Shown piece by piece: positions 16,766 through 23,098 of a DNA stretch of 24,190 bases (position 1 is the first letter of the stretch; each line of letters begins with the position of its first letter). Source of the stretch: Candidatus Gastranaerophilales bacterium (lineage in GTDB: Bacteria; Cyanobacteriota; Vampirovibrionia; Gastranaerophilales; Gastranaerophilaceae); contig CANRHJ010000005.1 of NCBI GenBank assembly GCA_947630355.1, forward strand, positions 1-24,190, written 5' to 3'. A program made the translations under genes and the position numbers. The notes under the pieces were generated by a model. It was not told where the DNA came from. It did no database searches and was given only the letters and a program-made list of their open reading frames with translations.

Positions 16766-16775
16766 ATTATATAAT
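16766..16775. promoter_or_regulatory. Palindromic -10 element shared by ldpA and the divergent hydrolase gene
   Basis: ATTATATAAT contains TATAAT on the minus strand (16771-16766, exactly six bases before the ldpA ATG) and on the plus strand (16770-16775, predicting a start near 16782 for the hydrolase). The two polymerases would compete for the same bases. Confidence 0.45.
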
Positions 16776-16803
16776 AAATGAAAAGACTTTGAAGGAATTT
16801 TTT

Positions 16804-17346
16804 ATGAACACAGTTAATATTTCCGATTGTTTATTTATTTTAATTGATTTTCAAGAAAAACTTGTTAAAATGATTGGAAATGAAAATATAACATCGAACG
16901 CAATAAAACTTGCTCAAACATCAAGCATATTAAAAATCCCCGTAATAATTTCAGAGCAATACCCTCAAGGCTTGGGACAAACAATAGGCGATATAAAGCA
17001 AACGGCTGTTGATGCGTATTATATTGAAAAAACAAATTTCAGTTTACTTAAAGAATTAAACTTTAAAGAAAAACTCAGAGAATATAATAAGAACCAAATT
17101 GTTATATCAGGTATTGAAACTCATATATGTGTACTTCAAACAGCTTTTGATTTGTTAAATGAAGGCTATAAGGTCTTTGTTGTGCAGGATGCATGCGGTT
17201 CTAGGACATTATTTAATAAAAACGCCGCATTAGAAAGAATGATATCGGCAAGAATACAAGTTATAACTACTGAAATGCTCATTTTTGAACTTTTGCAAAA
17301 TTCAAAACATCCGAATTTTAAACAAATACAGAATTTAATTAAATAG
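16804..17346 (+). CDS. Isochorismatase-family cysteine hydrolase
   Basis: A 180-residue protein with the catalytic triad of the family: D15 (LIDFQEKL), K76 (EKTNFS) and C109 (GIETHICVLQTA). The cis-peptide region before C109 is also typical. Members hydrolyse amides or vinyl ethers (nicotinamidase, YcaC, isochorismatase). The short form and IETHICV motif resemble the YcaC-like group of unknown substrate more than true nicotinamidase, and the zinc-site DxH of nicotinamidases is not evident. The ATG at 16804 is used because AAGGA lies eight bases upstream; an in-frame TTG at 16789 sits before that site. It is convergent with the next gene, one base apart. Confidence 0.88.
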   Translation: MNTVNISDCLFILIDFQEKLVKMIGNENITSNAIKLAQTSSILKIPVIISEQYPQGLGQTIGDIKQTAVDAYYIEKTNFSLLKELNFKEKLREYNKNQIVISGIETHICVLQTAFDLLNEGYKVFVVQDACGSRTLFNKNAALERMISARIQVITTEMLIFELLQNSKHPNFKQIQNLIK

Positions 17347-17347
17347 T

Positions 17348-18358
17348 TTAATTACGGGAAGCTTTGTCTTCAAGCATATTTTGAATTCTTTCATATAATT
17401 CAAAGTTGGTATTCAGTTGTTTAGCACGTTTTTTTGCATAATCAATAAGTTTAAAAATATGTTCGGGGATATTATTTTTATTTTCAAGATACCAGTTTTC
17501 TTCAATATCAAGAACAGTTGTATAAAGTCCTGCTTTATAATTTTCCTGCATCCATTGTTCTATTTCTTCAACAGTGTCATTAATACCGGGTATAATAATA
17601 AACTTTGCGCCGACTAAATATCTTCCTAAAAATGTTGTTTGCAGTGCATATTTTCTTATCGTATCACGAACTTTGTCATAACAGGAAATCTGTTTTATTT
17701 TTTCAAAAGTTTCTTTCGTACCGGAATCAACGGAAACAACGACATATCCTCTTATTTCATTTATGGCACGCGCCAATGCGGGACTGTAAATTATGCCGGA
17801 AGTATGAGCTCTCAGGTTCCAGAAATAATTGTCAAGAAAGAAATTAACCAAATCTTCAAACTCATCCAGAAGAGTAGGTTCACCGCCGCCAAACAATATC
17901 TGTCCGCCTGGTCTTAATATCCCTTTTTCATACATTTCCTTTACTATCGGTAATGTACTATATGTTTTATCACCTTTAAAATCATCGGGATGCTGTGTCG
18001 CATAGCAATACACGCATTTTGAATTACAATGTGTCCAATGGCTTAGATACAGATTGTTTATATACTTTTCATTTTCCCATTTCTTTTCTTTCAAAAAAGG
18101 ACAACCTATACAATTTTTGTTTATTTTACCCTTTTTATGGAATTTTCGGAACATGTCTTTTACTTTAAATATTCTGTCCCAATTAATTTTTTGACCGACA
18201 TAATTATTTCTGACTAAAGTATGTCCGTTACCTTCGTGCGGACAATAACAACACATGGCAATTTTATAACGAAAAAATACCAGACCATGTTCTATCCAAT
18301 CACAGCTGTAATAGTGACCTTCTTTTTTACTGACATATTTTTCGTCATATATAAACAT
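17348..18358 (-). CDS. Radical SAM protein with N-terminal SPASM-like module (paralogue B)
   Basis: A 336-residue member of the local family. After a 14-residue extension come C19, C36/C37, C83 and C86 in the SPASM-like module, then C111-X3-C115-X2-C118 (CNSKCVYCY) of the radical SAM domain, an intact GGGEP, and the conserved VSVDSGTKETFEKIKQ, IIPGINDTVEEI and LDIEENWY segments. All expected SAM and cluster residues are present, so it should be an active enzyme. It is the third gene of the minus operon: its ATG shares a base with the TAA of the preceding gene, and AAGGG lies seven bases upstream. The ending ELYERIQNML is the common tail of the family. Substrate unknown. Confidence 0.85.
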   Translation of the reverse strand: MFIYDEKYVSKKEGHYYSCDWIEHGLVFFRYKIAMCCYCPHEGNGHTLVRNNYVGQKINWDRIFKVKDMFRKFHKKGKINKNCIGCPFLKEKKWENEKYINNLYLSHWTHCNSKCVYCYATQHPDDFKGDKTYSTLPIVKEMYEKGILRPGGQILFGGGEPTLLDEFEDLVNFFLDNYFWNLRAHTSGIIYSPALARAINEIRGYVVVSVDSGTKETFEKIKQISCYDKVRDTIRKYALQTTFLGRYLVGAKFIIIPGINDTVEEIEQWMQENYKAGLYTTVLDIEENWYLENKNNIPEHIFKLIDYAKKRAKQLNTNFELYERIQNMLEDKASRN

Positions 18359-19380
18359 TAATTTTCCCTTTTTAATATTTTATTATATATAAAAGCTGTC
18401 TTTGGAGTAAATTCTATATTAAAATTATTTATTTCCGATAATTTTTTTATAAAAAGTAACAAATCCTTTAAATAATCAGGAACTGTATTAATTATTCTGT
18501 TATACCAGTTTAAATCAATATCAACCGAAAGTTTTCTGACCCCCATACCTTTTAAAAGCAGAAACCAGTTTAATACCTCTTGTTTATTGTCGTTGAGACC
18601 TTCAGCAAGAGTGTATATAATATTTATTGAGGGCTTTTTATATGTATCGTAAACAAGATATCTTTTTATATTTTCCATAGTAATATCAAACTTGTTAATA
18701 CCTTTAACTCTTTCATATATATAAGAATTTGAAGAATCAAGTGCTATATTCAGATTTAATATTTTTTTATCCAATGCTTCGGCAATTGAATAACAATACC
18801 TCTGTGCAGATGTATATATCTCAATATTTTTCATTTCATAATTTATAAAGAAATACAAAATTTTATCAAATTCGGGGTGTAAAGCGGCATCTCCGCATTC
18901 AAAAATAACTTTGGTATCTTTCGTTAAAAGATTACCGTCAATAAGTTTTTCTATTACCGGAAACACGTCGTAATGCTCAATTTCGGATATATCATCAGAC
19001 TTACTTCTGCTGCAGTATGTACAATTTAAGAAACAGCATTTCCAATGTGAAAAAATAATATTTTTTATTATATTATCGTTTGTTAAAGTTTTTTCGGCAC
19101 AGTTACAACAATCCTTGCATGATTTAAAGTCATAATTTTTCATTATATCTGATTTTTTTGTTACAAGTATGTCTTTTAACTCGTTAACATCAAAATTTAT
19201 ACCGTTGAAATTTCTTTTTATAACAAATTTTTCATCAATAGAACTATCATCCTTATTGCATATTTTAATTAAACCGTTTTGAGAAAATATCAAACTGTTA
19301 TTAAAATATTTACAAAACATACAATTCGAGTCTGTTTTATGAAAGAAATTTTTAAAATTGTCAAACAAATTAAAATACAT
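18358..19380 (-). CDS. Divergent radical SAM-like paralogue C with altered GGEP motif
   Basis: A 340-residue relative whose Cys pattern makes the SPASM resemblance clearest: C20-X2-C23, then C41 after a short NGLIKIC strand, then C88-X2-C91. The radical SAM cluster motif C116-X3-C120-X2-C123 is kept. The SAM-binding GGEP has become CGDA in FECGDAALHPEF, and the HSSGI segment is YTSAQ. The ALDSS, IIYTLAEGLNDNK and SVDIDLNWY blocks still align with the others. It may bind a cluster but cleave SAM poorly, as a partner or pseudo-enzyme of its operon neighbours; this is inference. The gene starts 24 bases after paralogue D without a clear ribosome site and is coupled to B by TAATG. Confidence 0.78.
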   Translation of the reverse strand: MYFNLFDNFKNFFHKTDSNCMFCKYFNNSLIFSQNGLIKICNKDDSSIDEKFVIKRNFNGINFDVNELKDILVTKKSDIMKNYDFKSCKDCCNCAEKTLTNDNIIKNIIFSHWKCCFLNCTYCSRSKSDDISEIEHYDVFPVIEKLIDGNLLTKDTKVIFECGDAALHPEFDKILYFFINYEMKNIEIYTSAQRYCYSIAEALDKKILNLNIALDSSNSYIYERVKGINKFDITMENIKRYLVYDTYKKPSINIIYTLAEGLNDNKQEVLNWFLLLKGMGVRKLSVDIDLNWYNRIINTVPDYLKDLLLFIKKLSEINNFNIEFTPKTAFIYNKILKREN

Positions 19381-19404
19381 AACAGTACACTTTGCTTATA
19401 TTTA

Positions 19405-20379
19405 TCAGGAATGAATTTTTAATCTGTTAGCTCTGTCCATTTTCAAATTGGAAGCGCGTTCATAAAGTTCACAAGTTTTAATATTATAAAGTTTGTAACA
19501 TTCGACAACGAAATCGTAAATAACATAAATAAACTGAGGAATATTATCTCTGTGTTCTTTAAACCAATTGTCTTCTATATCAAAAGCGATATCGGTAATT
19601 CCCGCTTCATAAGTTTTTTTCAGCCATGTTTTCACTTCGGTAAGATTATCATTAACTCCGGGAATAAGCACATATTTTGTACGTATTAAACCGTTTTTAG
19701 TTTTGGCATACTTGGCAAGGTTTTTCCAAACATTGTCATAACAGGGAACTTGTTTTATTTTTTCATAAATATCCTTAGTCCCCGAATCAACAGAGGTAAT
19801 TAAAGTAATTTTACCGAGTTTTAAACCTTTTTCTATAGCGGAAGAAAATTTAATACCGTCAGAATGAATTCTTATATTATAGACATCATAATCAAGGAGC
19901 AAATGAACTAATTCTTCAAATTCTTTTAAAATGGTGGGTTCACCGCCGCCGAAAGTAATTGTTGAGTTTTTGGATAAAATACCTTTATCAATCATATCTT
20001 TAATAACGGGGTAAATATCATAAGTTTTATTAGTATTAAAGAATTTTTTATCTTTTTCAGTATAACAATATATACAATTGCAATTACAGTGAGTGAAATG
20101 TCCGATTAATACTTCATCGAAATAATTATCGGAGCTCCAGTCATTTTCTTTAAGGTAATAGCAGCCCGTACATTTTTCAGGGATTACACCGTTAATAATG
20201 CTATCACGCATTTCCGCACGTTTTTTAAAAATCATATCCCAATCAATAGGTTCACCTTTATAGTTTTCTATTTGAGTTATGTTTCCGCCGCCGGGGTGCG
20301 AGCTAATACAGCATATTTGCACCGAGTTAGAAAAAAATGTTATTCCGTGTTCCAGATGTATACAACTTTTATATCTCAA
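19405..20379 (-). CDS. Radical SAM protein with N-terminal SPASM-like module (paralogue D, TTG start)
   Basis: A 324-residue member, first gene of the minus operon D-C-B. C6, C23/C24, C70 and C73 make up the N-terminal module, and C98-X3-C102-X2-C105 the radical SAM site, with an extra C100 inside it. GGGEP follows at the usual distance, then VDSGTKDIYEKIKQ, LIPGVNDNLTEV and FDIEDNWF. The spacing is identical, residue for residue, to paralogue E as far as C105. The start is TTG at 20379, supported by AAGGA seven bases upstream and by alignment of MRYKSC with the other copies. An extended -10 lies at 20415-20423. It probably has an iron-sulfur auxiliary site; substrate unknown. Confidence 0.86.
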   Translation of the reverse strand: MRYKSCIHLEHGITFFSNSVQICCISSHPGGGNITQIENYKGEPIDWDMIFKKRAEMRDSIINGVIPEKCTGCYYLKENDWSSDNYFDEVLIGHFTHCNCNCIYCYTEKDKKFFNTNKTYDIYPVIKDMIDKGILSKNSTITFGGGEPTILKEFEELVHLLLDYDVYNIRIHSDGIKFSSAIEKGLKLGKITLITSVDSGTKDIYEKIKQVPCYDNVWKNLAKYAKTKNGLIRTKYVLIPGVNDNLTEVKTWLKKTYEAGITDIAFDIEDNWFKEHRDNIPQFIYVIYDFVVECYKLYNIKTCELYERASNLKMDRANRLKIHS

Positions 20380-20414
20380 GACAAATCCTTATTTTTATGA
20401 TATTTAACAGAAAT

Positions 20415-20423
20415 ATTATATCA
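20415..20423 (-). promoter_or_regulatory. Extended -10 promoter of the radical SAM operon D-C-B
   Basis: TGATATAAT on the minus strand predicts a start near 20408, with AAGGA at 20391-20387 in the leader before the TTG start at 20379. Confidence 0.45.
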
Positions 20424-20501
20424 TTAAAAGGAAAATATAAACAAAAAGTTAGCATTTCTTTGCATTCTTGACTACAAAGCACTTAAATGATAGTTTATAA
20501 A

Positions 20502-20507
20502 TATAAT
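20502..20507 (+). promoter_or_regulatory. Possible -10 box of paralogue E
   Basis: TATAAT at 20502-20507 lies 20 bases before the ATG. A TTGACT at 20468-20473 is 28 bases from it, too far for a normal -35. The ribosome site is weak. Confidence 0.3.
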
Positions 20508-20527
20508 TCGGATTAGGTAAAATAGGC

Positions 20528-21493
20528 ATGAAATATTTAAGCTGCAGATATATTGAACACGGAATGGATTTTGAACACACAAGGCTGGAAACTTGTTGTT
20601 TTACTTGTCATAGCGGCGGCGGAAGAATTACGTTAAAAAACGAATATAAAGGTGAGCCTATTGATTGGGAAGCGCTTTTTAATAAGAAAAGAAAATACAG
20701 GGAAAATCACCGTAAAGGTAATATATCACCCAATTGCGTAGGGTGTGTATTTTTGGAAGAAAAAGAATGGGATGAAGAAGATTATATAAATTTTCTTCAA
20801 TTTAATTATTGGGTATTATGTAACAGCAAATGCAGTTATTGTTATGAGGTTCAAAACAAAAAGATATTTGAGAAAATAAAGCCGTATAATTCAGTACCTA
20901 TAATAAAAGACATGATAGAGAAAAAAATATTAAGGCCCGGAGGAGAGGTATCCTTTGGGGGCGGGGAGCCTACTATTGCGCCTGAATTTGAAGAGTTGAT
21001 AAAATTATTAACCGCAAACGGGTTTAAAAATATGAGAATACACTCTTCGGGTATAAAATTTTCACCTGCCATAGAAGATGCCATAAGAAAAGGTGTTTTA
21101 AATGTTGTAATATCCATTGATGCAGGGTGTGAAAAGACGTATAAAAAAATTAAAAGAGTAAATGCCTATAAAAAAGTCCTTGAGAATATGAAAAGATACG
21201 CGGAAGCCAACATGGATTATTGCGGATTAATGACTTCGAAGTATATAATAATACCGAATGTTAACGATAACAGAAAAGAAATAGATATGTGGATAGATTC
21301 CGTTTTACAATCAGGAGGTAATTGGCTTGCATTGGATATTGAAGATGTTTGGTATAAAACTAATCGTTCGACCATATCTTCATATTATTTACATTTAGTG
21401 GAATATGTAATAAACAGAGCAGAAGCTTTGAATATGAAAATAGAATTATACGACAGAGCGCGCGGATTAAAAGAAGGTAAAAACCAATTATAA
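20528..21493 (+). CDS. Radical SAM protein with N-terminal SPASM-like module (paralogue E)
   Basis: A 321-residue member transcribed away from paralogue D. C6, C23/C24 (plus C27), C70 and C73 form the N-terminal module; C98-X3-C102-X2-C105 is the radical SAM cluster site and GGEP lies at 145-148. The IDAGCEKTYKKIKR, IIPNVNDNRKEI and ALDIEDVWY segments follow. With D it shares the SHPGGG/CHSGGG loop and YKGEPIDW, absent from the duplicated protein at 3390, so D and E (and probably B) form one subgroup. The putative cysteine peptidase gene follows after 89 bases on the same strand, suggesting joint function. Substrate unknown. Confidence 0.86.
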   Translation: MKYLSCRYIEHGMDFEHTRLETCCFTCHSGGGRITLKNEYKGEPIDWEALFNKKRKYRENHRKGNISPNCVGCVFLEEKEWDEEDYINFLQFNYWVLCNSKCSYCYEVQNKKIFEKIKPYNSVPIIKDMIEKKILRPGGEVSFGGGEPTIAPEFEELIKLLTANGFKNMRIHSSGIKFSPAIEDAIRKGVLNVVISIDAGCEKTYKKIKRVNAYKKVLENMKRYAEANMDYCGLMTSKYIIIPNVNDNRKEIDMWIDSVLQSGGNWLALDIEDVWYKTNRSTISSYYLHLVEYVINRAEALNMKIELYDRARGLKEGKNQL

Positions 21494-21520
21494 ATATGTA
21501 AATTTTTTGTTTTTACATAT
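21494..21520 (+). other. AT-rich hairpin between paralogue E and the peptidase gene
   Basis: ATATGTAAA (21494-21502) and TTTACATAT (21512-21520) pair perfectly over nine bases around a T-rich loop. No T-run follows, so it is a weak terminator at best and may be an mRNA processing or stability element. Confidence 0.4.
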
Positions 21521-21582
21521 ATAAAATTTAGCAATTTTTGAGCATCTGTACTTTTTATATAAGAGAAGGTATAAATATTATT

Positions 21583-22950
21583 ATGCTGAATATTAAAAGT
21601 ATAAGTAATACTGAAAAAGTATTAATAAACGGAAACAAGAAGAAAAGTGTCAGTAAAAAAGCGAACACTCAATATTTCAGCATGCCTGCGGAATATAAGA
21701 AAGTAACAGCGGAGAATTTAAAAGGATATATACCTTCATTCGGCGTAAATAAAAACGAGAAAATACCTTCAATATCAAAGCAATACAAAATAATAGAATC
21801 GCAATTAGACAATATTACAAAGAAAAAGTTAAAAAGTCTTGAAGCAAGAGGAATATTAAGCAATAATGACTCAAATGACGGTTCAACGGTGCTTGAAAAT
21901 TTATATAAAATAGCTACGGAACCGAGAATAAAAGGGTTATCAAACAATCAAATAATAACGGAAGTGATAAATTCGTTATATAATCCGTTTTCAATAACGC
22001 AGAAATTCGGAGATATTTCTGAAAATACGGCAAAAGAGATATCAAAAGAAACGGGTATTACGTTGCCGAAATCTGCTGAAAGAGTAGTTTCTTCGTGCTG
22101 TGTAGTAGCCAGTATGGAGTTTAATCTTGCACATAAAAAACCCGCAGAATTTACAAGATTTGCAAACGGTTTAAGCGGCAGTGAATATTCGGTTGATAAA
22201 AAAGTAAAAATGTCTGATATAGACCAATATTATATGAGCAGTTTATGCAGATTAAAAGATTTTAACACCGAATATAAAATAGATAAGGATTGGGAAAATA
22301 TAACAGTAAAAATTAAGCCGGACAGGAATGCGATAGTAAGAGCGAGGGTTCAAGCATCAAACAGAGATCCCGGAGAGCGTTCCAGTGTTGATGTCTTAAT
22401 TCAATCCGCATTATTAAATTTAGGTTCTCAGAACACCTATAATGCATTAACGGATGAAAGACAAACAGGCAAATACAATAATGATAAAAACGGTTTGACC
22501 GATGTTGAAAAAAACTTTGTTGAAAATATTGTTTTAGGTGTACCTAAAATATCAGTTGTGTACCAGCAGTTGGATGAAAACGGATATTTGACAGGGTATA
22601 ACGGAACACATGAAGAAACGAAACAACACATATTAAAATCTTTAGAACAAGGTCAAAATGTCATAATCGGCTATACTCATATTGACGATAAGGGGCAAAT
22701 TGACGGCGGTCATGAAATTACAATTATTGACTACAAGCAAGATAATTCAGGTAAAGGTTATTTCATCTGTAATGATACTGATGATGAACTTGATACGCCG
22801 ATACAAATAGAAGAGGATAAATTAATTCCTTTAATTCATCATGCGGGAATATCAAAAAGTGCATTAAGCAAAGATGATGTAATAGTTGAACCTTGGAGAG
22901 AAATTGTGCTTGCTTTCCAAGAGATGTTAAAAGCAGAAAAGAATGCTTAA
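21583..22950 (+). CDS. Putative papain/C39-like cysteine peptidase or transglutaminase-fold protein
   Basis: A 455-residue protein that I do not recognise as a named family. An unstructured Lys/Asn/Ser-rich N-terminus (1-60, with YIPSFGV at 49-55) leads to helical segments and then SSCCVVASMEF, where C172 or C173 starts a helix as the nucleophile of papain-like enzymes does. Much later comes GQNVIIGYT, then GGHEITIIDY with H377 opening a strand, and YFICNDTDDE with N397/D398. This Cys-His-Asn/Asp order and the 'GH + strand + strand + ND' arrangement are those of C39-like and papain-fold peptidases. No signal peptide or membrane segment is seen. The ATG at 21583 is preceded by AGAAGG; an in-frame TTG at 21538 is less likely. 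It follows paralogue E and may process or release its product, which is inference. Confidence 0.55.
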   Translation: MLNIKSISNTEKVLINGNKKKSVSKKANTQYFSMPAEYKKVTAENLKGYIPSFGVNKNEKIPSISKQYKIIESQLDNITKKKLKSLEARGILSNNDSNDGSTVLENLYKIATEPRIKGLSNNQIITEVINSLYNPFSITQKFGDISENTAKEISKETGITLPKSAERVVSSCCVVASMEFNLAHKKPAEFTRFANGLSGSEYSVDKKVKMSDIDQYYMSSLCRLKDFNTEYKIDKDWENITVKIKPDRNAIVRARVQASNRDPGERSSVDVLIQSALLNLGSQNTYNALTDERQTGKYNNDKNGLTDVEKNFVENIVLGVPKISVVYQQLDENGYLTGYNGTHEETKQHILKSLEQGQNVIIGYTHIDDKGQIDGGHEITIIDYKQDNSGKGYFICNDTDDELDTPIQIEEDKLIPLIHHAGISKSALSKDDVIVEPWREIVLAFQEMLKAEKNA

Positions 22951-22962
22951 ATAATTTTTTTT

Positions 22963-22990
22963 GAACCGTTTTTTGTTTTTTAGGTTCTTG
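22963..22990 (+). terminator. Weak terminator-like hairpin after the peptidase gene
   Basis: GAACC (22963-22967) can pair with GGTTC (22983-22987) around a T-rich loop, followed by TTGTTT. Only five pairs, so low confidence. Confidence 0.3.
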
Positions 22991-23039
22991 TTTGCTAAAT
23001 TTTTGAGTGGCAAATTTACGTTTGAAATATAAAAAGTGA

Positions 23040-23073
23040 GCAGCTTTACTTTTGAGATAATAAGTAAAGCTGC
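23040..23073. terminator. Strong terminator hairpin between convergent genes
   Basis: GCAGCTTTACTT (23040-23051) and AAGTAAAGCTGC (23062-23073) give 12 perfect pairs with a 10-base loop. On the minus strand TCACTTTTT follows, fitting termination of the repeat-protein gene that ends at 23099. On the plus strand TTTTT comes about nine bases later. Confidence 0.7.
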
Positions 23074-23098
23074 AACACTGTATTTTTATTATATTTAA

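Noticed and set aside
20380..20527. Precursor peptide gene between the divergent radical SAM genes
   Set aside because: No start-to-stop frame with a ribosome site fits within the 148 bases on either strand.
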